The notes under the pieces were generated by a model that saw nothing but the letters and a program-made list of their open reading frames with translations, was not told where the DNA came from and searched no databases. A stretch of 58,652 bases of DNA, taken from assembly GCA_009774615.1 (NCBI GenBank), contig VSOC01000015.1:1-58652 (forward strand). Direction: 5' to 3'. This document shows positions 51,115-58,652 of this stretch, piece after piece. Numbering within the stretch: the first letter of the stretch is position 1; each line of letters begins with the position of its first letter. The DNA comes from Lachnospiraceae bacterium (GTDB lineage: Bacteria > Bacillota > Clostridia > Lachnospirales > Lachnospiraceae). The translations under genes and the position numbers were made by a program.

Positions 51115-52833
51115 ATGAAAAAGAAATGGTGGCACACAAAAACAGCTTATCAGATTTATCCTAAAAGCTTTTATGATACTAATGGGGACGGTATCGGCGA
51201 TATTCAGGGAATCATCAGCAAACTGGATTATTTACAGGAACTGGGAATCGAGATTCTCTGGCTCTCCCCCATCTACCTCTCTCCCTGCGCCGACCAGGGC
51301 TACGATGTCGCCGATTACTGCCGGATTGACCCGCAGTTCGGCACCATGGAGGATATGGATCGCCTGCTGGCTGAGGCAAAGAAGAGAAATATTGCCGTTT
51401 TAATGGATCTTGTGGTCAATCACTGCTCCGATGAACATATCTGGTTTAAAAAAGCCCTGGAAGATCCCGACGGCGAGTACGGAAAATACTTTTATATCGA
51501 AGAAATAAAAGACGGAAAACTGCCCTGCAACTGGCGTTCCTATTTCGGCGGCTCGGTCTGGGAACCGATTCCCGGGACAAACAAGGCTTACCTCCATCTC
51601 TTCCATAAAAAGCAGCCGGATTTAAACTGGGAAAACCCAAAGCTTCGTCAGGAAATCTATACCATGGTCAACTGGTGGCTGGATAAGGGACTGGCTGGAT
51701 TCCGCATTGACGCCATCGTCAATATCAAAAAACCGCTTCCCTTTACCGACTACCCGGCGGATCGCGAGGACGGGCTCTGCGATATGGGGCAGGTTCTTGC
51801 CCATGCCCACGGGATTGGCGAGTTTCTGGGCGAGATGCGGGATAAAACCTTTGCCCCCCACAACGCTCTTACCATAGGAGAAGTCTTTAATGTGCCGGAT
51901 GAAGAGGTCTGCGATTTCATCGGGGAAAATGGGTACTTCTCTTCGATGTTTGACTTTCGGGAAACGGTGTTTGGCCATTCCTCCCTTGGCTGGTATGCCT
52001 GCAGGCGGCCCACACCGGATGATTATAAGCGCTGCTGCTTTGAAAGCCAGGAAAAAAGCTTTGGCGTCGGCTTTTTGTCCAATATTATTGAAAACCACGA
52101 CGAACCCCGGGGCGTAAGCCATTATCTGCCGGGCTATGCACAGAACGAAACCGGAAAAAAGCTGCTGGCTGCCATGTACTTTATGCTGCGCGGGCTGCCC
52201 TTTATCTACCAGGGCCAGGAACTTGGAATGGAAAACCATGTTTTTTCATCGATCGATGAGATTGACGACATCAGCACCAAAGAGGAATACCGCCGCTACT
52301 TAGAGGCCGGGCTTACGGAAGATGAAGCGTTGCAGGCCGTCAGCCACTACAGCCGCGATAACGCCAGAACACCGTTTCAGTGGTCGGACGAGGAAAATGC
52401 AGGCTTTTGCACCAAAACCCCATGGCTCCCCGTCAATAAAAATTACAAGTCAATAAACGCCAAGGAACAGATAGAGCGGAAGGACAGTGTTTTTCGGTTC
52501 TATCAGAAACTGATTGCCCTGCGGAAAGACAGCCGTTATGCCGATACCATCGTTTACGGGCAGACGATACCGGTGCTTGTGGAAGAAAAGGACGTTATGG
52601 CTTATCTTCGCCGTGGAAAGGGGCAGACCCTTTTGGTTATCGGAAACTTCCGTGAAGATGAAGTTGTTTTAAATCTTGAGAACATACTGCAAAATGACCA
52701 GCTTCGGATAAAAGAAGTGCTTTTAGACAATTACCCGGAAAATGCCCGTACTGCATGGCTGGAAAAAGAAAATAACAAGGACTGGATTTGCAGACTCGGC
52801 GCACTGCAGGGAATGGTTTTGGCTCTGGAATAA
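51115..52833 (+). CDS. GH13 alpha-glucosidase (oligo-1,6-glucosidase type)
   Basis: A 572-residue cytoplasmic glycosidase. It starts with TAYQIYPKSFYDTNGDGIGD and has the GH13 catalytic triad: nucleophile Asp199 in GFRIDAI, acid/base Glu256 in TIGEV, and Asp329 in ENHDEPR. The length and the DxNGDGIGD calcium-like loop match the GH13_31 subfamily, which hydrolyses isomaltose, trehalulose or related alpha-glucosides. It is alone on its strand with a strong terminator; no transporter gene is adjacent. Confidence 0.93.
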   Translation: MKKKWWHTKTAYQIYPKSFYDTNGDGIGDIQGIISKLDYLQELGIEILWLSPIYLSPCADQGYDVADYCRIDPQFGTMEDMDRLLAEAKKRNIAVLMDLVVNHCSDEHIWFKKALEDPDGEYGKYFYIEEIKDGKLPCNWRSYFGGSVWEPIPGTNKAYLHLFHKKQPDLNWENPKLRQEIYTMVNWWLDKGLAGFRIDAIVNIKKPLPFTDYPADREDGLCDMGQVLAHAHGIGEFLGEMRDKTFAPHNALTIGEVFNVPDEEVCDFIGENGYFSSMFDFRETVFGHSSLGWYACRRPTPDDYKRCCFESQEKSFGVGFLSNIIENHDEPRGVSHYLPGYAQNETGKKLLAAMYFMLRGLPFIYQGQELGMENHVFSSIDEIDDISTKEEYRRYLEAGLTEDEALQAVSHYSRDNARTPFQWSDEENAGFCTKTPWLPVNKNYKSINAKEQIERKDSVFRFYQKLIALRKDSRYADTIVYGQTIPVLVEEKDVMAYLRRGKGQTLLVIGNFREDEVVLNLENILQNDQLRIKEVLLDNYPENARTAWLEKENNKDWICRLGALQGMVLALE

Positions 52834-52882
52834 CTGTTTTGTGACTCCGGAATAACTGTTTTAACCATGGAAGAACAGCAAT

Positions 52883-52921
52883 AAGGTATGGTTTACCGAT
52901 CCAATAAACCATACCTTTTCG
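52883..52921 (+). terminator. Terminator of the GH13 gene
   Basis: AAGGTATGGTTTA (52883-52895) pairs perfectly over 13 bp with TAAACCATACCTT (52905-52917), followed by TT. Confidence 0.9.
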
Positions 52922-52984
52922 GACGAAGCCTGACTATCCCGAAAAACTTTACATTTACGAGTACCCGGATAGATTACCTTATTG

Positions 52985-53002
52985 GTTACTGTTCATAGTA
53001 AC
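52985..53002 (+). repeat. Remnant of the dispersed repeat ends
   Basis: GTTACTGTTCATAGTAAC begins like the element's left end and ends like its right end, as if the middle were deleted. It lies 2 bp before the stop of the C39-like peptidase gene. Confidence 0.45.
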
Positions 53003-53004
53003 CC

Positions 53005-53658
53005 TTATTGCACAAAATCCACATACCGGACAGCATAAACCCGGTTTCCAAAAGCCGAGAGAGGAACTGCCTTTCCGGATTCTGACAACGGGTCCATACA
53101 CCAGTATTCCCCGTCTTTTGCGCCAACGATTAACACATAATGTACACTCCCCACCCCATTTATCCGCACCCGGACAATGGGAAAACGCCCGGACGCAAGA
53201 CTTTCCTGTATGTCGGCAGCATTCACGGTTTTACAACGTTCTACAGCTATCCTGCCATCTATCTGCGAAAGCTTATCCCACTGAAGATTCCCCTCTTCAT
53301 CATATCCGCCTTCATGCGAAAGCATCTGGTTTAAACGCCCCGGATCTTCCTCTTCTCTTCCCTGCAGTTGAAGTGAAGCGGCAATACAGCACACCAGACA
53401 GCCCGAACCCCGCATCGCAAAACGGGAATTTCCAAGTTTTTCCTCCGCCCAGCGTGCATCCTTCTGGCTATAAAACACATCTTCCCGCACAGAAACCTCC
53501 ACATCCTTTTTCGGGAAAACAACCGTTCCGTGATTTCTTAACCAACGACAGCCAAAAAAGAACACCAGACCGAAGATAAAAACCAAAACAGGCAAAACAA
53601 ACCGAAGATAACGCCGAAAAGGCTTTTTTATGTTATTGTTTATTTTTCTTTTTATCAT
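53005..53658 (-). CDS. Membrane-anchored C39-like cysteine peptidase
   Basis: A 217-residue protein with a basic N-terminus, one membrane helix (YLRFVLPVLVFIFGLVFFFG, about 17-36) and an outward C39-like domain. The triad is visible: Cys in RGSGCLVCC (family GCGPTS-like), His in GSVHYVLIVG and Asp in YWCMDPL. Such peptidases occur in bacteriocin export and wall processing, but the substrate here is unknown. Downstream is a repeat remnant; upstream, 61 bp away, is kptA. Confidence 0.8.
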   Translation of the reverse strand: MIKRKINNNIKKPFRRYLRFVLPVLVFIFGLVFFFGCRWLRNHGTVVFPKKDVEVSVREDVFYSQKDARWAEEKLGNSRFAMRGSGCLVCCIAASLQLQGREEEDPGRLNQMLSHEGGYDEEGNLQWDKLSQIDGRIAVERCKTVNAADIQESLASGRFPIVRVRINGVGSVHYVLIVGAKDGEYWCMDPLSESGKAVPLSAFGNRVYAVRYVDFVQ

Positions 53659-53719
53659 ACCTTTTTACCTCTTGCGGTTTGCCCTGCGAATTTATCTTTT
53701 TGGTTTTAAAACCCAACTT

Positions 53720-54286
53720 CTATCCGTCTTTTTCCGTCAAACTCACGCATTGCAGATACTTGGGCAATACCTGTTTAGTCAGCCATACCCCATTGGCCGA
53801 CTGATAGAACTTAATTCCATCTTCTGCCATCTTCCCGGATTCCACCTGCAGCACAACAACTTTTCCATGCCTCTTTCCCACCTTTACCGCCGTCGCAGCG
53901 TCTGGGGAAAGATGGACATATAAACGGCTCATCGGCTTTAATCCCTCAGCAAAGATGGCATCTAAAAACCGGCTGGCTGTCCCATGATAGAGAAATTCAG
54001 GCGGAAGTTTTTGGGCAAGTTCCACATCCACCGCAACGGAATGACCCTGATTGGCACGGATCTTTTTCCCGGTTTCATCAAAAGAATAGCGTCCTTTTTC
54101 GTCCGTGCGCACAATCTCTTCCAAAATCTCCCGGTTGATTTTTCTTCCGGCGGCATTCATTCCCCGAAGCAAATCCTCCACATCCGCCCAGCCGTTTTTG
54201 TCTAAATTGATCCCGGCAGCCTGCGGCTGGTGGCGGAGGATAAGACTTAAAAATACACTTAGTTTTTTATATCCTTTTTGTTCCAT
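53720..54286 (-). CDS. kptA: RNA 2'-phosphotransferase KptA/Tpt1
   Basis: A 188-residue enzyme of the Tpt1/KptA family, which moves an internal RNA 2'-phosphate to NAD+, giving ADP-ribose cyclic phosphate. The active-site pattern is present: LSLILRHQPQAAGI (Arg, His) near residue 14, IRANQGHSV in the middle, LYHGTASRFLDAIF and RLYVHLSPDAATA. Bacteria lack the tRNA-splicing reaction that needs it, so its role is unresolved; family members can also ADP-ribosylate nucleic-acid 5' ends. It starts 21 bp after the orphan hicB stop with GGGGAT as ribosome binding site, so both share a promoter. Confidence 0.94.
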   Translation of the reverse strand: MEQKGYKKLSVFLSLILRHQPQAAGINLDKNGWADVEDLLRGMNAAGRKINREILEEIVRTDEKGRYSFDETGKKIRANQGHSVAVDVELAQKLPPEFLYHGTASRFLDAIFAEGLKPMSRLYVHLSPDAATAVKVGKRHGKVVVLQVESGKMAEDGIKFYQSANGVWLTKQVLPKYLQCVSLTEKDG

Positions 54287-54307
54287 TTGATATCCCCGTT
54301 TTATCTC

Positions 54308-54709
54308 TCACCTAAGATGAAGCTGCTCTTTTAATGCATCCTGAAGCACCTGCGAAAAATTAATTCCAGCAGCAACTGCAGAGTCATTAAGCCACGAAGG
54401 AATGGATAATGTTTTCTTAACTGCTGTATTATTCATTAAATGACGATATAACACAGTATCACACGAAATATAGGATGCAAATTCACCATCATGAACAAGA
54501 AGATCATTAATTGCGGAAGCAGAAGGGATTTCACGCTGTTCATCTTCTAAATGTGTGAGCATAAGAGCAAGCGCATCCTCTGCCATCTCCATTCCATCTG
54601 CAAGATCATCTCCACATGTATAACATCCGTCAATATCTGGGAAATAAACGGAATACTTTCCTGCCTCTTCTGGTGTAAATACAGCCGGATAAACATATTT
54701 TCCCATCAA
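54308..54709 (-). CDS. Orphan HicB-family antitoxin/repressor
   Basis: A 133-residue HicB: N-terminal YVYPAVFTPEEAGKYSVYFP, then DIDGCYTCGDDLADGMEMAE, and a C-terminal ribbon-helix-helix domain (AVKKTLSIPSWLNDSAVAAG, INFSQVLQDAL). The last 30 residues are almost the same as in the HicB at 26509. No HicA gene lies on either side. The gene starts its own operon, followed by kptA. ATG 54709 or 54706 may be used; AAAGGAAAAAGATTG lies upstream. It may repress its own promoter and share operators with hicAB. Confidence 0.9.
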   Translation of the reverse strand: MMGKYVYPAVFTPEEAGKYSVYFPDIDGCYTCGDDLADGMEMAEDALALMLTHLEDEQREIPSASAINDLLVHDGEFASYISCDTVLYRHLMNNTAVKKTLSIPSWLNDSAVAAGINFSQVLQDALKEQLHLR

Positions 54710-54735
54710 TCTTTTTCCTTTCTTTATCTGTCTGC

Positions 54736-54764
54736 AGTATATACGTAAATTTTACGTATGTCTA
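54736..54764 (-). promoter_or_regulatory. Promoter of hicB2-kptA with HicB-type operator spacer
   Basis: On the minus strand TAGACA (54759-54764) and TATACT (54736-54741) are 17 bp apart. The whole spacer (54742-54758) is the perfect odd palindrome TACGTAAATTTTACGTA (plus strand). The hicAB spacer has the same length and the same ACGTAA half-sites. It overlaps the stop of the FtsA-like gene at 54752. Confidence 0.82.
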
Positions 54765-57040
54765 TCTTCTTCCTCCCGGATAAGTACGATATCCCCTTCC
54801 CTCAAAACCTGCTGAAACCGTCCTTCTTCTCCATTGACCTGCAGCCTTACCCTTCCCTTGGGCGCATTCAAATCGATACCTGAATATTGAATTAAATCCA
54901 TAAGATAATAAGGCCGTCCGTCTGCCTTTTTAGGTAAATACAGGGAAGAACCATTTAAACTAAAATACAGTTTTTCCTCCATCATATCCTGCGCATCAGC
55001 TTCTGCAGTTTCTGTTTTTATCATTCCTTTATCCGGCAGTTCTTCTGCCGTTTTTTCTTTGATTTCTTCCCCGGTCTGGCTTCCTTCCTCTGCTGGTGCC
55101 TGCACGTTTTCTGCTTCTGCCTCTATCGCTCCGGCCTGCACGTTTTCTGCTTCTGCCTCTATCACCCCGGCCTGCACATTTTCTGCTTCTGCATCTACCA
55201 CCCTGGCCTGCACATCTTCTGCATTGGTTTCTATCTCTTCTTCTGTAATCTGCACATTTTCTGCATCTAACTTTTCAACCGAAGATTCCTTTTCACTCCC
55301 AACACTGTGCCCATCCCCGGCAATGCCTTTATTCTCTTTTTCCGCTTCATCACCGTTACCGCCATCGTCCTTTACTTCTTCCACTCTCCTTAACGGCAGC
55401 TTTATAATAACGGAATCCCCGTTTTTCAGCGCTGTACTCAGCGGAACACTTTTCCCATTCAGCGTAATTTTTTCCGCCTCTTTGGCTCCTTCGATATCCC
55501 CTAAGCAGGCAATTCCGGCTTCGCCGTCGCGGGCGGGGGTAAATTCAATCACATCTCCGGCATGGATAACATCGGATAGTTTTCCTTCCTTCTGGTTAAT
55601 ATAAAGCGCCGCCGGGTCGGATGCCGTACCGTAAAAGACCTTGCGCATCCCATTGACCATAACCATCAGGTTTGCGCCGGATCGGCCCATAATATCGCGG
55701 AAATTATAGCCATTCATCATCAGAAGATTTAATGCGGTAAAGCTTCCGCTTCTAAAGAGTTTTGCCGGTTTTCCGTTTAGCATTACCCGGAAACTGTCAT
55801 TAATTAAATTCAGCCCGGAAGAAATCATAATCCCAATCGGGGTGGCATATTCCGGGTTATTCAACTCATATTCGTCGGAAAATGCCTGTGCCTGGAAGTA
55901 ATTTCCAGCCAACGTCACCCGGTTCTGATCCATCCCCAGGGCATCGGTAATCCCGTCCTTTAATCCGGCAAGCTTGCTTCCTCCGCCGACTAAAAACAGG
56001 GCTGACGGTGCCTTCCCGTTAATCTCCACCACCTTATCGGCAATCTCCTTAGAAAGCGCTTCCATCGCCCCCTGAATACACTTAAACATCTCTCTGGCAG
56101 GAACCTTCTGCTCCATCCCAAGGATGTTAAAAAAGGTAAGTTCATCCTGGTGGGCAAGCTGCATCTTCACGGCTTCCGCGGTCGGGAAATCTACCAGATA
56201 CTGCTTCATAATCGTTTCGGTAATCTCGTCCCCCGCCACCGTAGCCATGGTGTAGCCGGTAATGCTTCCCCCGGTACAGGCCGCAATATCCGAAGTTCCC
56301 GCGCCGATATCCACCATAACAAGGTTTAACAGACGGATATTTTCCGGGATCGCTGCATTAATTGCCGCGATCGGCTCCAAGGTCAGGCTTGCCACTTCAA
56401 GCCCAATCTTCATCATCGTCGTATACAGACTTTCCACAACCTCACTGGGCAGAAATGTGGCAATTAAATCCACCTTTAAATCCTGCCCCCGGTGATCCTT
56501 TAAGCTGGATATCGTATATTGATCCAGAAAATACTGGCGCACGGTATAGCCCACCAGGTAAAAGCGCCGGGTATCCTCCTGCGCCGCGTTTTCCGCGTCA
56601 AACGCCTCCTCCGCACGGGTAATCGCCCCGGCCTCCAAGCGGCTGATAATCTCATCGTCAATTAGCTGCGTCCCCGGAAGATGAAGTTCAAACTCCGCCT
56701 CCTTCGTCCTTAAGGCACGCCCCGCGGCAGCGACACAGACGCGGCTTAACTGGATGTGCGTCTTTTTCTCCAGCCTTTCCTTCACCTTCCCGGCAATCCC
56801 AGCCACCTTTTCAATATTTTCTATCTGCCCGTCCATCATGGCCCGCTCGGTGTGGTCCTCCCGTTCCACAGCAAGCACCCTGACCCTGCCCTCTTCGACC
56901 TTTCCCACCATGCCGATAATACTTCTGGTTCCGATATCCAGGGCAAAGACAACCTCATTTGCCTGTTCCTTCATCACCGTTTTTTCTTTCACTATTATCT
57001 TTGACTGTACTGCTGCTTGTGTTTTCTTTCCCCTGGCCAT
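54752..57040 (-). CDS. FtsA/PilM-like actin-family protein with long C-terminal extension
   Basis: A 762-residue cytoplasmic protein. Residues 30-420 form an actin-like ATPase of the FtsA/PilM type: VFALDIGTRSIIGMVGKV, the 1C domain (RVCVAAAGRALRTKEAEFEL), LVMVDIGAGTSDIAACTGGS and LFLVGGGSKLAGL. After it come beta-rich segments (SVPLSTALKNGDSVIIKLP), an acidic linker with 12-residue repeats (about 600-648) and a terminal domain (KGRVRLQVNGEEGRFQQVL). Standard FtsA is about 420 residues with an amphipathic membrane tail, absent here. It is thus a distinct Clostridia family; its role in division or spore wall is inference. Confidence 0.8.
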   Translation of the reverse strand: MARGKKTQAAVQSKIIVKEKTVMKEQANEVVFALDIGTRSIIGMVGKVEEGRVRVLAVEREDHTERAMMDGQIENIEKVAGIAGKVKERLEKKTHIQLSRVCVAAAGRALRTKEAEFELHLPGTQLIDDEIISRLEAGAITRAEEAFDAENAAQEDTRRFYLVGYTVRQYFLDQYTISSLKDHRGQDLKVDLIATFLPSEVVESLYTTMMKIGLEVASLTLEPIAAINAAIPENIRLLNLVMVDIGAGTSDIAACTGGSITGYTMATVAGDEITETIMKQYLVDFPTAEAVKMQLAHQDELTFFNILGMEQKVPAREMFKCIQGAMEALSKEIADKVVEINGKAPSALFLVGGGSKLAGLKDGITDALGMDQNRVTLAGNYFQAQAFSDEYELNNPEYATPIGIMISSGLNLINDSFRVMLNGKPAKLFRSGSFTALNLLMMNGYNFRDIMGRSGANLMVMVNGMRKVFYGTASDPAALYINQKEGKLSDVIHAGDVIEFTPARDGEAGIACLGDIEGAKEAEKITLNGKSVPLSTALKNGDSVIIKLPLRRVEEVKDDGGNGDEAEKENKGIAGDGHSVGSEKESSVEKLDAENVQITEEEIETNAEDVQARVVDAEAENVQAGVIEAEAENVQAGAIEAEAENVQAPAEEGSQTGEEIKEKTAEELPDKGMIKTETAEADAQDMMEEKLYFSLNGSSLYLPKKADGRPYYLMDLIQYSGIDLNAPKGRVRLQVNGEEGRFQQVLREGDIVLIREEEDRHT
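55098..55241. repeat. Four tandem 36-bp repeats in the FtsA-like gene
   Basis: Units begin at 55098, 55134, 55170 and 55206, exactly 36 bp apart, each starting GCCTGCAC on the plus strand. They encode the acidic 12-mer type AEAENVQAGVIE in the linker. The fourth unit decays. Such repeats often vary in number between strains. Confidence 0.85.
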
Positions 57041-57157
57041 AATTTACCCCTCTATAATTTGTATAATTTCACGCCTGGCTTTTCTGCCTGCGCTGTTTTT
57101 GTAAGACCTTAAATTACCCCTATTATACTAAAAATATCCCACCTCTTCAAGTGCAAT

Positions 57158-57205
57158 AAAAAATCTCTGGTTACAGTATCAGCAGCACTGTAACCGGAGA
57201 TTTTT
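57158..57205. terminator. Bidirectional terminator between DUF2000 and the FtsA-like gene
   Basis: AAAAATCTCTGGTTACAGT pairs with ACTGTAACCGGAGATTTTT (57187-57205), 19 positions with one G-T pair, with a 9-nt loop. A/T runs on both sides make it usable in both directions. Confidence 0.92.
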
Positions 57206-57252
57206 AAGTTTTCATTTATCATTTCTACCATAAATCCGCCGCAATCCACATC

Positions 57253-57630
57253 TTATACTGTCCTACAACATACTGCGCATGACAGGACAGGAATCGCTTG
57301 GGAAAAGAAACCCCCATTTGAAAATTCATCATAGGTCTTGCAGCCCTGCGCCAAATCTGAAAAATCAACGACTGTTAAATCCGAAAAATCCGGCTCATAC
57401 AATTTCTCACGGATAGTTTTAATAATATCTGCATTGCCTTTCAAAATGGGTACGGGAAATTCAATAATCCCTAAATGTTCATTCCCGGTTCTGTCGTATA
57501 CATCAGCACCAACAACTTCCGGCATTTTCTTTCCCAAAGTAATACCCATGATAGCCGCCGTATTTGCGATAATTCCCAGCGGCAGATTTTCGTCAATTAC
57601 CATGACACACTTCTCATTTTGTAAATCCAT
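57253..57630 (-). CDS. DUF2000 family protein, C-terminus atypical
   Basis: The start at 57630 (GGTGAG upstream, 4 bp after the AraC stop) gives 125 residues. CVMVIDENLPLGIIANTAAI, GADVYDRTGNEHLGIIEFPV and FSDLAQGCKTYDEF are characteristic of DUF2000, a small family of unknown function related to PTH2-like folds. After KTYDEF the usual C-terminal strand (YLGxxLYG) is not seen; the protein ends SCAVCCRTV instead. This may be a frameshift near the end or natural variation. It is probably transcribed with the AraC gene. Confidence 0.7.
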   Translation of the reverse strand: MDLQNEKCVMVIDENLPLGIIANTAAIMGITLGKKMPEVVGADVYDRTGNEHLGIIEFPVPILKGNADIIKTIREKLYEPDFSDLTVVDFSDLAQGCKTYDEFSNGGFFSQAIPVLSCAVCCRTV

Positions 57631-57634
57631 TTTT

Positions 57635-58465
57635 CTACTCACCGCCCTTATCTTTTTCAAAAAAGATTTCACGGTATACTCCCGGAGCAAGCCCAATAAA
57701 GCTGGTAAAATAGTTCGTAAAGTGGCTTTGGTCGGAAAACCCTGTCCTTATTGCTGTGTCAAGTGGAGATACACCGTTTGACAATAATTTCTTTGCTTCA
57801 TTGATACGGATTGTTTCTAAATAACGGTACGGGGTAATCCCTTTTGACTTTGTAAATGCTCTAAGCAGCGTTGACTTGCTTAGTCCTGCTTGGCGGCAAA
57901 TCTGGTCTAAATAAATGCGCTCTGTAAAGTGCTGCTCCATAAACATACAGGCTTTTTCAATTTCCTGTCTGCACTCTGGAATACAGCTTTCAAAAGGCTT
58001 GCTGTAATTCTGAATTAGGCTGGACAACAAGAACAACAGATTTTCCTCTTTTCCGAAGTCACTGTTCCCATTCATCACCATTTCATGTAGCGGGCGCAGA
58101 TAGCAGATTACTTCATCATCACAAATCACGTTCTCTGAAAATCCCGGAAGTTCCCTTTTCCCTGTCACTTCTTCTGCTAAATCAAGCATAATTTCCTTAC
58201 TGATATTAAAGCCACGGTAGTCTAATGTACCGTCATCAGACTGTACGCAGGCGTGGTTATCGCCCGGATTGAACAAAACAACACTTCCCTGTCCAATCGT
58301 GTAGTCTATGTTCCTGCAAGACAGAGAGCGTTCGCCATTCTCCACAAAACCAATCACATAATGCTCATGGAAATGGTTTGGGAACGGCTGGACGATTCCC
58401 TCAAAGCGGTAGGCTTCAATCCGCAATGATTCATCATAAACAACGGTTCTGATTTCTTTCTTCAT
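57635..58465 (-). CDS. AraC-family transcriptional regulator
   Basis: A 276-residue regulator with an N-terminal cupin ligand domain (FPNHFHEHYVIGFVENGERS, VVLFNPGDNHACVQSDD) and a C-terminal pair of HTH motifs (YLDQICRQAGLSKSTLLRAF and LDTAIRTGFSDQSHFTNYF). AAGGAGGGAA lies upstream of the ATG. The AraC-DUF2000 pair is a known arrangement; the regulator may activate its own downstream gene. Base composition is AT-richer than the core genes, suggesting transfer. Confidence 0.93.
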   Translation of the reverse strand: MKKEIRTVVYDESLRIEAYRFEGIVQPFPNHFHEHYVIGFVENGERSLSCRNIDYTIGQGSVVLFNPGDNHACVQSDDGTLDYRGFNISKEIMLDLAEEVTGKRELPGFSENVICDDEVICYLRPLHEMVMNGNSDFGKEENLLFLLSSLIQNYSKPFESCIPECRQEIEKACMFMEQHFTERIYLDQICRQAGLSKSTLLRAFTKSKGITPYRYLETIRINEAKKLLSNGVSPLDTAIRTGFSDQSHFTNYFTSFIGLAPGVYREIFFEKDKGGE

Positions 58466-58553
58466 TCAAATTCCCTCCTTGCCAAAAACCATTGTAAATC
58501 AAAGATTTTCAAAAGTCTTGTAAAATATCTTCATTTTTCGGTAATAGGGGCTG

Positions 58554-58652
58554 TTACTTGAATTTTCCATATTCTGCTAGTGCTGCGTAGCTTCTATGGT
58601 TCGGAATAGTGTGGTACTGGCGGTCTATCTCTTGTTTTCGGTTGCTTACTTC
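58554..58652 (-). CDS. 3' end of an unidentified gene cut by the window edge
   Basis: Thirty-two codons in frame from the window edge to TAA at 58554-58556, ending NHRSYAALAEYGKFK. The frame is open with no internal stop and has a protein-like composition, so this is likely the C-terminus of a gene upstream of araC. I do not recognise the family. It may belong to a mobile element, but 32 residues are too few to say. Confidence 0.5.
   Translation of the reverse strand, partial: EVSNRKQEIDRQYHTIPNHRSYAALAEYGKFK

Noticed and set aside
51622..52239. 205-codon minus-strand open frame
   Set aside because: Antisense shadow of the GH13 catalytic domain, whose motifs are intact on the plus strand.
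54710..54751. A hidden hicA next to the orphan hicB
   Set aside because: Too short on the upstream side, and the downstream gap to kptA is only 21 bp; no HicA-like frame on either strand.
1..58652. CRISPR arrays, tRNA or rRNA genes, prophage or IS transposases
   Set aside because: No regularly spaced repeats of 24-40 bp with unique spacers, no cloverleaf with a T-loop motif, and no recognisable transposase, integrase or phage structural gene were seen.

Overview
The window looks like chromosome of a spore-forming, Gram-positive anaerobe of the Clostridia, most likely a Lachnospiraceae member of the Clostridium XIVa type. This is an inference from gene content and order. Sporulation genes (yqfC, yqfD, spoIVA, a SpoVB-like flippase, a BofC-like protein and a LysM-GH18 spore-type hydrolase) sit among classic Firmicutes housekeeping clusters (rplS-lepB-ylqF-rnhB-yraN, der-plsY-gpsA, phoH-ybeY). 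Most genes are on the minus strand with strong AGGAGG-like ribosome binding sites. No rRNA, tRNA, CRISPR array, insertion sequence or prophage was seen.

Region by region. 1-5.2 kb: folate salvage (5-formyl-THF cyclo-ligase), a DUF896 protein, proB and two flavoproteins. 5.2-11.9 kb: a minus-strand run from rpsU through yqfC, yqfD, phoH, ybeY and a DUF3048 lipoprotein to a SpoVB-like flippase, with several 4-bp ATGA overlaps. 12-20 kb: alaS preceded by a 41-codon membrane microprotein, a DUF1311-type anchored protein with tandem repeats, rnhA, a beta-CASP metallo-beta-lactamase nuclease and spoIVA. 20-25.2 kb: a complete branched-chain amino acid ABC operon, livK-H-M-G-F, behind a consensus promoter. 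25.2-33 kb: the first accessory-looking stretch, with a hicA-hicB toxin-antitoxin pair, a probably 5'-truncated gene, a KtrB/KtrA potassium uptake pair and KdpD/KdpE without any kdpFABC. Two near-identical copies of a 124-132 bp palindrome-ended repeat bracket hicAB-ktrBA. 33-37.2 kb: a sugar-type binding lipoprotein and a hybrid histidine kinase. 37.3-50.8 kb: core genes, then a MATE exporter with its MarR regulator. 51-54.8 kb: a GH13 glucosidase, a C39-like cysteine peptidase, an RNA 2'-phosphotransferase (kptA) and an orphan hicB. 54.8-58.6 kb: an FtsA/PilM-like protein, then a second accessory-looking stretch with DUF2000, an AraC regulator and the tail of an unidentified gene that runs off the window.

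The most interesting observations are regulatory. First, the orphan hicB has a promoter whose 17-bp spacer is a perfect palindrome closely matching the operator in the hicAB promoter; its downstream neighbour is kptA, not a toxin, so this may be a HicB-controlled RNA-modifying enzyme. Second, spoIVA has a 10-bp perfect hairpin that could both terminate the upstream liv transcript and hide the spoIVA Shine-Dalgarno, while a sigma-E-like -10 box places the sporulation start inside the loop, so that the sporulation mRNA would lack the inhibitory arm. Third, KdpDE is linked to Ktr transporter genes with a tandem 11-bp-spaced motif upstream of ktrB. Fourth, a palindrome-ended dispersed repeat occurs as two full copies and two remnants.
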